From Cladorrhinum sp. PSN259 (lineage: Eukaryota; Ascomycota; Sordariomycetes; Sordariales; Podosporaceae), in the NCBI GenBank assembly GCA_033725935.1, contig MU867063.1, forward strand, positions 801,694 to 865,693: a stretch of DNA of 64,000 nucleotides. Reading direction: 5' to 3'. The notes below the pieces were generated by a model. It saw only the letters and a list, made by a program, of their open reading frames with translations. It had not been told where the DNA came from and did no database searches. Of this stretch, positions 1 through 11,285 are shown in pieces (the stretch's first letter is position 1; every line of letters starts with the position of its first letter). The position numbers and the translations under genes were made by a program.

Positions 1-1506
1 GGTGACAATAATTGGCACCCGCTTCCTGTCAGCCCTGGCGCGGGCCTCAAGATCGACGCCAAAGGTCTGTTCGTCGACCTTGTTATAGTAGTTCTCATAA
101 ACCACCACCTTCGGAGCAAAACTACCAGTCCGGTAGTTTTCCAAAAGATAACGCAAGTCACCAAGAGGCTGCACTGTCTCTTGGTACAGCATCATATTGT
201 CTACAGTCGACTGCAAGCTGGGGATGACGTTGCTGATAGTACCAGAGAAGTCCAGCACGACCGTCTTGATGGCCTTGAGTCGGTCGAGCTCACAGCGCTC
301 AAGGAACTTGAGATGCAGGTAGATGGCCTCCTCAAGCTCGCAGCGCATCTCGTCAAGCTTCTGCACACTAGCCTTGTACTTTTCATCGGCCTCCCGTGCC
401 TCGCGACGCATACGTTCGGCTGGCGTCTCGTTGGGGCGTGAGGTGTTGAGGACGTCCCACTTCGCAAGGTACTCGGTCACGGTGCCAACTACGGGAGAAT
501 CTGACCCGTCGGCGCCCCCCACAGGGATGGAGAATGTCCTTGAAATCGACTTCTTCTCTGGAATACCAGCCATTTCAAATGCCTTGGGCCGCCACTGGTA
601 GTTCATCTTGGAGCTGTTTGCAAAGGTGTTACCAACATTGCCCACCAGACGGAGGAAGCCATGGGTCACGAGATCCTGGCCAATTCTTTCAGCATAGCTA
701 ACGCTTGAGCTTCCCATGTGCTTCTGAAGATATTCCACGATATCTGTTCCGGCAGAGGTGCTTTGATATGTACCCAAGATCGGGACCTTGGTCTCGCCAA
801 TCTTGATGGTGTTGAGCATGTGTTCGAGAATCTTCTTCATCTTCTCTGGGGGATACGTCTCGTCGCCAATTTCGTAGGGCTCCTCCTCCTCGGTCACCTC
901 GGGTTCAACCTTGATCTCGGGAATTCCCTGCTTCGCTACCGGGCTGTCCTGGGGGTCTTGGAATGCGAGCTTATTCTCTTCTTCAAGGTCCTCAACCAGA
1001 CGGCACTTGTTGAAATAGGTGCTCCTAAGCTTCTTGATAAGTTCCGCTTGTTTATCATGTGCCTTGATCCGTCCTTGCAGCTCCTCCTGAGAATCTTGTA
1101 TCCGCGACTCGTGGGCGTCGCACCAGCGTGAAAAGGGGGTAATGACAAGGTCTCGAATGTTTTGCGCAATCTTTTTGTGGTTCTTGCCAGCATCCTCCAT
1201 CTCGGTTCGCACTCCCTCGTAGGCTTTGCGCACGCTGGCTCCATCGTCACGGCCAAATCCTCCCTGTATTTTGTCGACCGCGGGAGCAATTTCGGAAAGA
1301 CGCTGACCGTAGGTATCCTCGGCTTCGGCGCGCATTCGTGCGATGGTGAGCACCTGGCGATTTTCAATGGTACCTTGCTGGAGCTTGCCAAACAGGACCC
1401 CAAGTCCTTGTTGCAGTCAGCGCAACATGTCAACGGGTGAGGTGCAGAACAGAGCTTTACCTGCGGCATAGTCATTCGACCAGAACGAATCTGCGAATCC
1501 CGGCAT
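1..1506 (-). CDS. rgd2: Rgd2-like F-BAR/DEP/RhoGAP protein, 5' part (truncated by window edge)
   Basis: Start ATG is at 1506-1504. Exon 1 (1506-1461) encodes MPGFADSFWSNDYAAG; a 54-nt intron (1460-1407, GTAAAG...CAAG) follows, and exon 2 stays open to base 1, giving about 484 residues. The N-terminal half looks like an FCH/F-BAR coiled coil (GVLFGKLQQGTIENRQVL, then a long charged helix region). A DEP-like segment lies around residues 205-285 (IVEYLQKHMGSS, GFLRLVGNVGNTF), followed by another helical stretch. The last residues (FGVDLEARARADRKRVPIIV) resemble the entry to a RhoGAP domain, which must continue outside the window. This FCH-DEP-RhoGAP order is that of yeast Rgd2, a GTPase-activating protein for Rho-family GTPases such as Cdc42/Rho5 at the plasma membrane. 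The family call is strong; catalytic activity is inferred because the arginine-finger region is not visible. Confidence 0.85.
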
Positions 1507-3070
1507 TTTGGCTATTGCGCCTTGGACTTTCAATGTTGAGCTTTTGTCTTGCCCAGTGTGAAGGCGTGGTAGCAACCGGTAGAAAGATGATCGATATCAG
1601 TTGATCTCGTGTGGAGAGCCAGTTACGGCACAGCTCCGGGTGTGTGTGGGTGTAACCAGGACGAAGTTTTGGGAATACGGTCCAGTTGTGCTTTCTGTGC
1701 AAGACAATTGAGGCTGAGGCCGACCTCGATCTTGGCGAGGCGAGAGTTGGCTGGACAGCGTCAGCCAGAGGGGAGCAAGCCAACAAGGGTATTGGGCACG
1801 AATCCCTGCTTTTTCACGGATTTGTCGGGTTGCAAACCACAGCTGGAGGTTGAGGCCTGAAGATGACACCCGAGTAGCGAGTGGCAGCTGGTGTGTAGCT
1901 CAAAGCACGAAAGGAACAAACAAAAGGATGGCCAGCTACAAAAAAAAAATTAAAAGTCCGGATTCATTCACGAAGGGCGAAGAAGGGGGGGCATGGACCC
2001 CAGGATGTAGCAGAAGCCCAGCGGGGAGGCTCTCGGGTTTCATTGGACGACCGCTGAAAGCAAGTGCTGGAGGCCACCCACGCAGACCCAGCTCTAGAAC
2101 CCCTGCAGGAGCCTGAAAAGGGGTTCCACCTTTTAGCTTGATGCAGCCAGTAAGAAATCAGCAGGGTCCAGATCCCACTTGACACACCGACACTTGAAAC
2201 ATTCAACGGCCGGGTTACGACAGCACAAAAGACAGCGATGACTTTGTAAAAGCGGCCGAACCCTGTTTCTCTTGATATCACCGAGCCATAACAGAGGTTG
2301 ATCTTATGCGTCAGCACTGCACGATGTATCTTGTGTTGGAGTCTCGAGAAGGAAACATTTTGTGAAGGAAGAACAACACCCAACGAAATGACGTAAGAAG
2401 TTGAAGACCGATTTAGCAACAAGTGTCGCCTTCCATGACGAAGAATTCCTTCGAAAGATCGCATTTCCAGTCGGACCTTGACAGCTGTCAACTTTGAGAT
2501 ATACACTGCCTAGTATACTTCAGAGACACTCAATGCCTGCTACTCATCACCCCGCCGGCGTTTTTCACAAGGAACAGATCGGATTTCTAGGGCTGAGGAG
2601 GGGAGCACTAACATGCCAAGTCTTGAAATCCATCCAGGGCAGTTAGCGCACAGAGCCAAGCACCACCTCTGAGCTCTGTCAGATCTGGAGAACAGAACAG
2701 CTGTTGTGCAACAGATGGTGATGCACACCTCTGATGGTAGTAAAAGATCAAAGCATCACTGCTACGTATCAACCTCCTTCTGCATTGGGAGACAGGTTCA
2801 CACATTGCCTGTACATGTCCATGAACCCACTCATATGGAGAAACAATTACGTCTCTAACTGGTTTGAATGGATGTAACAGTCGGTTAAGGATTCCAAGTC
2901 CGAGCCGTAACGGACGGGGGAAACGTGTTTGTCATCCATCCAAGACGCCCCGTTCCCCGGCTGCTTTACTTTTAGTATTGCGCTTGCACTCCAAAACAGA
3001 TCAAAAGATTACTACCAATATTTTACATCAGAACTGGGAAGGTGAGAAACAGGAGAATCTCAATTAAATA
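1507..3070. other. Gene-free divergent intergenic region
   Basis: About 1.56 kb between the start of the Rgd2-like gene and the start of the dipeptidase gene. It must hold the 5' UTRs and promoters of both. There is an A-run near 1940 and a purine/GC-rich patch near 1975-2110. I see no convincing coding exon, tRNA or repeat. Confidence 0.5.
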
Positions 3071-4563
3071 ATGAAGACGGAAACACACGGTCCCGGATCA
3101 CCCGCTTGGTCCGGGCTCAAAGCCGAACACGACGGCCTTCTCCCCCGGGAAGTTCGACGGACATCCCGGGCCAAGAAATTCATTCAGTCCGGTTGTTTTA
3201 CTCTGTTTATATTGTTGGCCGTACGATGCTTCGTCCCGGGAAATTGGCGCATGCAGAATCTCTTCCGAGATGAACCCAAAACCATCGAGGAGCGCGTCAA
3301 GAGCATCCTCACAGAGACACCCCTGATTGGTGAGTACAGCAGCAACTCTTAATCCATGGCCTCTGAACTAACGAGCTGCTAGATGGGCACAACGACCTTG
3401 CCATTTTTCTACGCGCCTACTACAACAACCATATCCAGGATGACGACTTCAAAAAGCCCTTCGTCGAAGGCGGTCTCAAAGGTCACGTTGACATCGCCCG
3501 CCTCAGATCCGGCATGAACGGTGGCGCCTTCTGGAGCGTGTTTTGGCCCTGCCCACAGGAAGGAGGCGACTACTCAGACGAGAACTATGCCCCCATAGTC
3601 AGACACACCCTCGAGCAGATCGACCTCGTCCACCGGCTGCGTGCTTCATTCCCTGACCACTTCTCCCCCGTTTCTGGACTCACCTCCGCCTCCGCTCTTC
3701 AATATTTCAAGGACCACTCCCTCCTCATATCCCCTCTTGGAATTGAAGGCCTCCACCAAATCGGCAACTCAGCAGCCACCCTCCGTCTCTACCACTCACT
3801 AGGAGTCCGCTACGCTACGCTCACCCACAACTGCGGAAACCCTTTTGCGGACGCTGCGCTCTGGGAACACCCCTACTTGCACAAAGCGCCCCCAAAGCAC
3901 AACGGTGTGTCCGTCCCGCGCGGCTCAGACCTGATCAACGAAATGAACCGCCTGGGCGTGATTGTCGATCTCTCTCACACGAGCGTGGATACAATGCTCG
4001 ATGTCCTCGGAGCGAACCCCCAAAAGTGGGAAGGCAGCAAGGCGCCCGTCATCTTCAGCCACAGCTCGGTCTATGCCATCTGCCCTCACCCGCGGAACGT
4101 GCCCGACGAAGTGCTGGATCACGTCAAGACGAAGCGGGGATTGGTCATGGTCAACTTTGCGCCTGATTTTATCTCCTGCAGGGCGAATCCTGACCGGAAG
4201 GACGGGTTGCCTGATTTCGTGCCCGAGGACGCGACACTGGCGCAGGTGGTGAAGCACGTCAAGTATATTGGAGACATGATTGGGTATGACTATGTCGGGT
4301 TTGGCAGTGACTTTGATGGCATTGAGACAACGCCTGAGGGGCTGGATGATGTGAGCAAGTACCCGGATTTGGTGGCCGAGTTATTGAGGCAGGGAGTGAG
4401 TGATGAGGATGCGGCCAAGGTTGTGGGAGGAAATCTCCTCAGAGTCTGGGCTGAGGTGGATGCCGTTGCTCAGGAGCTGCAAAAGAAGGGGGAGAAGCCG
4501 TTGGAGGATGATCTCAAGAGACTGTGGACGAACGAGGAGTTGATGGATATTTGGGGTGTATGA
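3071..4563 (+). CDS. Membrane dipeptidase (renal dipeptidase family, M19)
   Basis: Two exons, 3071-3329 and 3383-4563, with a 53-nt intron (GTGAGT...GCTAG) that has TAACG-like branch sequence; the product is 479 aa. The first exon supplies a basic cytoplasmic-type N-terminus and one hydrophobic segment (about residues 42-56, FTLFILLAVRCFV), suggesting a type II membrane anchor. The splice restores the zinc motif DGHNDL (His89, Asp91). Other expected metal ligands are visible: Glu208 in GIEGLHQIGN, His285 in VDLSHTSVDT, His313 in FSHSSVYAI, and the acidic GFGSDFDGIE near residue 396. These are the binuclear zinc residues of M19 dipeptidases, which hydrolyse dipeptides such as Cys-Gly released from glutathione. 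The mammalian enzyme is GPI-anchored through its C-terminus; here the tail is charged and no GPI signal is seen, so anchoring through the N-terminus is inferred. The substrate is not known. Confidence 0.93.
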
Positions 4564-4752
4564 TATAAATTTATCACTTAGGGGGTATTATTTTGCCCCG
4601 CCAGTTTGATTTAGTTGTACATTCATCAGAGACACATTTTGGGCTCCATGTTTTATTTTGTCCACACCTCGTGTCCAAATCCCTTGATATTCTACATGAG
4701 CCTCAGTCTAGAAAGGATACCAGAGAGAAAGCTCTTCCAAAATGCCACCCCT

Positions 4753-5239
4753 TTAGTTGCGACGGTCGACTCTGTTGAGCTTCTTGGTGGTCTCGGTCTG
4801 GTTCCTTGTCCTTTGGCCGCGCACGGGCAGATTCATGGCGTGACGTCTACCGCGGTATGTACCCATATCACGCAACCGTTTGATATTTTCTTGCATTATG
4901 TTCCTTGCATCGCTTTCTATCGTCATGGTTGATAGTTCTGCTGTGAGGGCTGTGACGGTCTTTGGTGGTAAGCTGCCGACCTTGGCGCGAGGATGGATGC
5001 AGTGCTTGGCCAAAATGCGAGAGGACGACTGCCGGCCGAGAGCGTAGAAGGACTCGAGAGCTTTCTGTTACAATGTTAAAGGGAAGTCTAGGGGAGAGTG
5101 CCGGGGCGGGTGCAAGATGGCGCACCTGGACAAGCTTCTGCTCGTGGAAGTTGACGCCGAAGATGAACACCTGTTTGCAGCGAGTTAGTCAGGTTGAGGG
5201 GGATGGATTGGGTGGGGGGGCAGAGATAAAAAGTACCAT
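4753..5239 (-). CDS. sws2: Mitochondrial 37S ribosomal protein uS13m (Sws2)
   Basis: Three exons on the minus strand: 5239-5237, 5170-5126 and 5064-4753, joined across introns 5236-5171 and 5125-5065. Exon 1 is only the ATG. The spliced product is 119 aa and starts MVFIFGVNFHEQKLVQKALE. It carries the uS13 helix-turn region (ALESFYALGRQSSSRILA) and the C-terminal RNA-binding segment typical of S13 (RLRDMGTYRGRRHAMNLPVR, then RGQRTRNQTETTKKLNR). Bacterial S13 binds the head of 16S rRNA and contacts tRNA; this is the mitochondrial form, as expected for a short protein with a basic tail and no cytosolic S18 extension. It is divergent from the METTL25-like gene, 320 bp away. All three exons are in frame; the one-codon first exon is an inference from the acceptor at 5171 and the conserved VFIFGVNF start. 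Confidence 0.9.
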
Positions 5240-5559
5240 TTTAACGATTGCAGGCAGCCGGCCTCAAAGATCACCTTCTCGTCAATATCATAAGTATATT
5301 CGGGGCCTACGTCGGTTATCGCAACGACCTCTGGAGTTGACTTGGAGATTCCAATGCGACCGGGTTCTGCCGATAAAAATTGGGTGGGACCTTGATCACA
5401 GCTGGAGCCACTTGTGTGACAGCCGCCAGGAACTTCAAACTCCCAAAATCGGCTCTTACACCACCAAACTGCAAAAGCGCCAAAATTGGTAAATCCCAGT
5501 CTTCACATCCAGTTCAGACCGACACCACGTCAATATTACGCCTACCCAAAAAAAAACTC
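5240..5559. promoter_or_regulatory. Shared divergent promoter region, uS13m / METTL25-like
   Basis: 320 bp between two divergent start codons. It must contain both transcription starts and leaders. No TATA box or clear operator stands out. An A-rich tract sits immediately upstream of the methyltransferase ATG at 5560. The shared-promoter reading is inferred from spacing only. Confidence 0.4.
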
Positions 5560-7341
5560 ATGGGCGACTTTCAGACGAGGCCTAATAGGCCACTTCCATA
5601 CTCAGACGAGTTTTCCTCGGCCGAAGAATACGTAGACAGCCTATTACACTTTGTTGCAAACTCGGACCTCTTCCAGTTTCTCTGTGGCGGCGTCCACATT
5701 CTGGATTTCTTCACTACTGAACCCGGAATGTTCATTTCGGCGGTCCCAAAAGAATGGCAATCGTATCTCCTCGAGACACAGCCAATGGTTCTGCTCGATT
5801 TCCTAATGCGGGATGATTTATCTTCAGTCTCTTCCAACGACGGCCCAGGATCATCCCCCGAGTCACTCCTTCAGTATGTCAAGGACATCAGAAAACACTC
5901 TTTGCGCCGTTCTTTTAAGCCCACCAAGCCAAAGTTGCAAGTTCTACCCAAGAGTGTCGCACTGGGCATGAAGACCAAAAAGATTCACGAAGTCACTCAC
6001 TTTGCTGGCTACATCGACAGACTTGCCGAGGATGTTGCTCAGGTTGGAGGGAAAGATATCACCCACTTTGTAGATTTTGGAAGTGGCCAAAACTACCTTG
6101 GGCGCACTCTTGCAAGCCCTCCATACAACAAGCACATTGTCGCTGTAGAAAGCAAGGAGACGAACATGGCTGGCGCCAAGGACCTCGATATTCTGTCTGG
6201 TCTTGCCGAGAGGGAGAAGCGGCTGCGCAACAAGAAGTTGTATAACAGGATTCTCGAGTCCGCCGGCCCTTCTCAGCACAACGATGAGGAGGCCCTAAAG
6301 AAGGTGGCGAGGGAGCTTGGTGTTCCGGAGGACGAGATCGCGACAGTTGATCTTCGCTCAAGGAAAGAATTGCAGGCCACATATGCTGTCGAGGAGGGAA
6401 AAGGTACCATCGAGTACGTTGTTGGCAAGTTAGAGCATGCCGACCTCACTGATGTATTAACACAGCTGAGAGGTTGTGAGGAAGAAGTACGGCAGGAACA
6501 TCTTCGAATGATGGCTGTTTCGATCCATTCATGCGGAAATCTGTCCCACTATGGTATACGGTCGATGGTGTCAAACCCGTGTATCCATGTCGTCGCCATC
6601 GTGGGCTGCTGCTATAACCTTTTGACTGAGAAGCTGGGACCCCCAACTTACAAACCGCCATTCGTTCGGCCGAGTCTAAAGCCCATCAATGCACGGGTAG
6701 TCAGGGAGTCCGAGAAGAGAGATCCCCAGGGGTTCCCTATGAGTGAGAAGCTTTCGACCTACAACAAGGACGGAATTCGACTCAATATTACTGCTCGGAT
6801 GATGGCATGCCAGGCGCCTGAGAACTGGACCGAAAAGGAGAGCGACACATTTTTTACCCGTCATTTTTACCGCGCTGTCCTACAAAAGATCTTCCTCGAC
6901 AAGGGTGTCATCTCGAGGGTGTACCACGGAGAGGAGGTCGACGACAGTCCATTCAACTCCAGCACTAATCCCGTCGTCATTGGCTCACTGAGGAAGCAGT
7001 GTTACACGTCCTTCAATGCTTACGTCCGGGGCGCCATCACAAAGTTGACAACAAACACAGAGTACAGCCAATACAGCAAAGTCATTCAGGAGAAAATGAG
7101 TGACATCACGGACGACGAGATCATGCAGTACGAGGTCGAATACCGGTACCGGAAGAGAGAACTAAGCGCCATTTGGAGTTTGATGGCCTTCAGTGCGTGT
7201 GTTGTCGAGTCGCTTATTGCAACGGATCGCTGGCAGTACCTGCGGGAGCAGTCCGATATCGTCCGAGACTGCTGGGTAGAGACGGTCTTTGACTACCGAG
7301 AAAGCCCCCGCAATCTGGTTGTCGTCGGCATAAAGAGATAG
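5560..7341 (+). CDS. METTL25/RRNAD1-like methyltransferase-domain protein
   Basis: Single exon, 593 aa, starting MGDFQTRPNRPLPYSDEF. The frame is open for 180 bases further upstream, but there is no ATG there, so 5560 is the first usable start. The SAM-binding motif I region is at residues 170-181 (FVDFGSGQNYLG), followed by an acidic motif-II-type strand (IVAVESKETNMAGAKDLDIL). A second hallmark of the METTL25/METTL25B family is the block SIHSCGNLSHYGIRS followed by VAIVGCCYNLLTEK, where His, Cys and the aromatic cluster line the predicted active site. The C-terminal third is a mostly helical family-specific region. Human METTL25B and its relatives are poorly characterised, and the substrate (RNA or protein) is not known for this gene. 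Family assignment is confident, function is not. Confidence 0.87.
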   Translation: MGDFQTRPNRPLPYSDEFSSAEEYVDSLLHFVANSDLFQFLCGGVHILDFFTTEPGMFISAVPKEWQSYLLETQPMVLLDFLMRDDLSSVSSNDGPGSSPESLLQYVKDIRKHSLRRSFKPTKPKLQVLPKSVALGMKTKKIHEVTHFAGYIDRLAEDVAQVGGKDITHFVDFGSGQNYLGRTLASPPYNKHIVAVESKETNMAGAKDLDILSGLAEREKRLRNKKLYNRILESAGPSQHNDEEALKKVARELGVPEDEIATVDLRSRKELQATYAVEEGKGTIEYVVGKLEHADLTDVLTQLRGCEEEVRQEHLRMMAVSIHSCGNLSHYGIRSMVSNPCIHVVAIVGCCYNLLTEKLGPPTYKPPFVRPSLKPINARVVRESEKRDPQGFPMSEKLSTYNKDGIRLNITARMMACQAPENWTEKESDTFFTRHFYRAVLQKIFLDKGVISRVYHGEEVDDSPFNSSTNPVVIGSLRKQCYTSFNAYVRGAITKLTTNTEYSQYSKVIQEKMSDITDDEIMQYEVEYRYRKRELSAIWSLMAFSACVVESLIATDRWQYLREQSDIVRDCWVETVFDYRESPRNLVVVGIKR

Positions 7342-9939
7342 CATTTCATGGAACATGGACACGACATCATCCGAGAGTAACGCTGGCTCGCTCAAATGAA
7401 TCGAGTGCATTTGGGCGGATGGGGACCTTCACTTGTGAGTTGGTGTTGCTTCAGCAAATGGGGGCTCCAGCTGCAGCGCCGGACTGGAATCGATGCATTT
7501 GGCAGTGGCCCGGCTCGTCCAAGATCTCGGACCGAGTTTCTGTTGGAAGCCGATCTCACTATTGGAATCATGAGATGACCTGTCAAATATAAGGACCCAG
7601 CATGATCGCTGATTGCCTCTATCTCGGACAATTCCTAAAGACATCTCACCCCAGCCCGCGTTGCACATTGAGGACAGTATCCAATCATAACACATGCTGA
7701 CATGTGAGGGCGACTGCCTCTTCTCTTGTCACTCTGTGGCGTCGACTCCTACGCTAGTGGGATGTTTTATTGGCTGTCTGCATTTCTGTCATATATCACA
7801 ACACTTTGAGCACAGCACTGGTTATCGGCATATGGGCCGCACCCAACAAGTGCAGCTGAGAGACGAGACATCGTGTATTTGGAGTAGAAACAATGCAGGA
7901 CTTGAAGGCCCAGACCCGTGCCCAACAACCGACGTAACCCCACCTAGGCACCTAAGCAGACGCCATCCCACCTCAGCGGAAATACCGTTTTGGGAAGGCC
8001 AAAGCTGTGGATCAACAGAATACCTGTGGATCACGGGCAGGAGGAAAAATTGCAGGAGTTGGCCATACTAGACCGGGTACTATAACAACGATGAATTCGA
8101 TCGCAAGGAACACAAACAGCCCTTCCGCCCTCATGTGCTACATCACACGAAAACCATTGTGCGACCATAAACGCGGGAAGGTTGATCGACAAGCAGCGTG
8201 GGGAAAAACTGCAGGCGTTCAGGCCGGTCACTTGCGGTGCATCATCAGGAACAGGAATTTTTGGCAGTTTGCCCCGTATTCTCATGCTCTTTAGGTCAAT
8301 CTACTCCGAAACAGCGAGCCAAGAGGCCGTCTCTTCTCTGGTTTCTGGTCATACCCCTTTTCTCTCTCCCACCTCTGTCTGTCTCCTCCTATTTGATGGC
8401 TGGTGCCATTCTCAACCAATAATGATGATCAATGCGATGTCTCACAAAGAAAGCTCGCCGGTCTCAAATTGTGGCGGCATTCTCAAGGAGGTGTTGTAGA
8501 CGTTGCCGGTGCGGGGCTCAGAGACAGACAAGCATTTCCCAGTCACAGCTCAGCGGCACATGCATGGATAGTCCCTGTTGTGTACCAAATACGAGTTTCT
8601 TTTTGTATTTCTTTTTTAGCATCTTTGTTTATCATACATCCACCTAATCAACGACAGCAATTCTCTCAATTGGAACATTGGATTGGGTCGATCTAATGCC
8701 TATACGATGGTGCCCTCGGAGAGTAGCCGAACCCTGTCAAAGACAAGCGTGATGCCATCGATGTCAAGGGTCCTGTCCCGACCACGCTGTTGACCCCCCA
8801 CGTCGTCCTCGCTTGGCCCGCTGCTGTTGCATTCACACACACACACCATTCGCCCAAGTTGTCGATTGGCATCCGCGGATCCTACATGAGAACTCATCAC
8901 AGTACATCCCTACTGACTGCCGGTCTCTCGCAGGATCAGGTCATCGAGAAGACAGCTCACGGTGCACGTCGTGAAACTGTGGATCATTGACGTCAGATCT
9001 TCAATGCTCAATGATATGCCTTTAGCTGTTCCTCTCGTGTATATCCATCTACCGGTCCCGTGGACGTGCGTGGGCTTGCAGTAGGCATCCTCTTCGAAAC
9101 TCGAGTTCCTGCAGGGCTGGACAAATAGGGGTACTGCATTGCCTGCCCGGAACCTACAAGACACATCGAGTTCAACCATCCCCCATACCCGCCCGGTCTG
9201 GTGAAAAAAAAGAAAAGAAAGTATCTATACATCAGAAAACCTTGATTCAACCACAGAGGATTGAACACATCGAAGGAACTATCTGATCCACCCGTGCTGT
9301 ATGATTTCGGGCGCTTTGAAGTCAGCCCGTATGTCTTACTCCACGCACCTTTTTTACCTATACACATTATCATATTTCGGTGGCTGTTGAGTTTTTTGTT
9401 TTTTGTCATTCAATAGTGAGTAAGGGGAAAGAATCTCTCCACCGGTTCAACCGACCTTTTTTCGTGGTGTCTTTTTCCCATTTCGTCGACGTGGGGTGGT
9501 TGAAGGCTTGGCTCTGGGTTCTAGAGTCATCTGGTTTGATACATTATAATCTTTTCCTCTGACTCCCAATAATCTCCATCTGTGTAGATAAAAACAAAAC
9601 AAAACACCATTTTTCTTTGTGTATCCCGGGCCGAATTTCCTACCTGGACTTATCTGGAAGTTTACACCATTCACAAACCGTTCAAAAAAGCTGGTGGCAG
9701 TGGAACAAAGCCACGGAAACCCCCCTCACCCTCAAACCTTCCTTCTTCCACCTTCTTCACACATCCCGATCAAAACTCTCACCTCACACAACCCCACCAT
9801 CCCACTTGCCTACATACAAATACCCACATATATATAGGACGGTACCGATCTCCCTAGCGCCCGTTTCATCAACCATCATCATCCTCGTCGGTCGATCGCT
9901 CTTTGTCAAGTGGGGAATCGTTGACACCAGACATTGGCG
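7342..9939. other. Long gene-free interval (2.6 kb) upstream of the CASTOR-like gene
   Basis: No frame in this stretch reads like a conserved protein on either strand, and no tRNA fold is seen. The last 250 bases become strongly pyrimidine-rich (CT/CA-rich from about 9720), as is usual just upstream of fungal transcription starts. The interval may hold the 3' UTR of the methyltransferase gene and an unusually long promoter or leader, or an unannotated non-coding RNA; the sequence does not decide. Confidence 0.5.
9826..9840 (+). promoter_or_regulatory. TATA-like element upstream of the CASTOR-like gene
   Basis: A CATATATATAGG sequence lies about 105-115 bp before the ATG at 9940, directly after a CT/CA-rich tract. 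Position and composition fit a core promoter. Function is inferred. Confidence 0.4.
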
Positions 9940-11285
9940 ATGAACGCCCAGGTTTCCTTCCTAGTGAGTTTCAATTAAATGAGGCCCGAAATGGAAAGTT
10001 CTAACCGCCTCTCCAGCAAGGAACCATAAACCTTATCCACATCCCCTTGACCCTCTACTCATCTTTCCTCGAGCCAATCCTCAAGGTTCTCCTGCCCCTA
10101 AGCCGCGGCGACACGACAAACGACAACTCCTTCGTCAACATCAGCGTCACACCCCTCGAGTGCTCGGTAGTCTGCAACTCCACCTGGGCAAAAGAGGTGT
10201 TTGAGCCCGCCATCCGCCGACTCCCGCAGAGCCTATCAAAATCAGTCACCATCTCAAAGGATGCGTACGCCGTGCTCTCCTTCACCTCGGCGGGGATGGA
10301 CGCCGGCTCTAGGGTAGCCGACCTCACCTCACCGCTGGCGCTCGCAAAGATCCCCATCTTTTTCATAACCACTTACTACGCCGACTTTATTCTCGTCCCC
10401 GTAAATTCCATCTCCACGGTGGTAAAAACCCTCCTCACCAAGGGGTTCGTCTTTTCAGAAGACGATAACGGAAGCGTCTTCACCACCGCATCGGCCGCGC
10501 ATCACACTCGCGGACTGAGCAGCGGCATGTCCTCCTCCTCAAGTACAACCGCCGGGTACGGTGGTGGCGACCCACCATCTACCCCTCCCCCGTCAACAGT
10601 CAGCGAGCTTCAGGAGAGAACTTTTGCGACGCTTAAAAAACGAAAAGTGCTGCCGTACATCGAGCCAGATCTAACTCTGGTCCAGTGCTCAGGTCGCGAA
10701 GTCTCAGAATTGGTAGCGTCAAACCTGCAAGCCAGGCGATCATACCACCACCAGCGGAACGGGACCTCCTCCTCCTCGTCGGCTTCTTACACCCCCCTGT
10801 GGGCCGACACGGTCGACACGAGGCTGTACACCGCTCTCGTGGCTGCTCTTGTATCCCAACCGAGATTCCTGAGTCTGACCCTGGCGCACGGTGATCCCCC
10901 TTCCATGCTGATGGACCGCCAACTCCTGCCTATATTTGGGGACTCGGTGGTCGGGCCCGGTACCTCGCTTGAGGAGGAAAAAGGAGGAGGAGGGGGGCTG
11001 GGCAGCAGCGGGTTGGTGCCCATCTTTTTGGACTTGCAGGATTTGCCTCTGGAGGTTACGGGGATTGTGAGTGGTGTGGCGGGGAGGTTGATGAGGGAGA
11101 TGGGTCAGGAGGAGGAGGATCATGATGATCAGAGGTTAAATAAACTTAATGGGAATGGGCAACATGATGGTGGCGATTTGGAGCTGAGTTATTTGAGCAC
11201 AGCTAGGGCCGGTGCGGTGATTTTGCATAGCGAGAGGAGCGTGAGGGCCTTGAAGGTTCTGATGCCTCTGATGAGTGGTGATTGA
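9940..11285 (+). CDS. CASTOR-like ACT-domain protein (putative amino-acid sensor)
   Basis: Exons 9940-9963 (MNAQVSFL) and 10017-11285, intron 53 nt (GTGAGT...TCCAG, phase 0); 430 aa. The first half reads as a CASTOR-type ACT module: an N-terminal strand (INLIHIPLTLYSSFLEPILK), a central LSFTSAGMDAGSRVADLTSP segment, and the block IPIFFITTYYADFILVPVNS, which matches the signature region of animal CASTOR1/2 (human: LSTYQTDFILV). The second half (about residues 250-430) repeats the layout: VPIFLDLQDLPLEVTGIVSG, then LSYLSTARAGAVILHSE. Between and inside the ACT units are low-complexity inserts rich in Ser, Gly and Glu (for example GGGGGLGSSG near residue 345, and a Ser/Pro/Thr linker near 205). 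Animal CASTOR1 binds arginine and GATOR2 to control mTORC1; whether the fungal protein binds arginine is unknown. It faces the IMPACT gene across a transposon copy. Confidence 0.85.

Noticed and set aside
1964..2506. 180-codon minus-strand open frame between the Rgd2-like and dipeptidase genes
   Set aside because: No ATG at its start and no recognisable domain.
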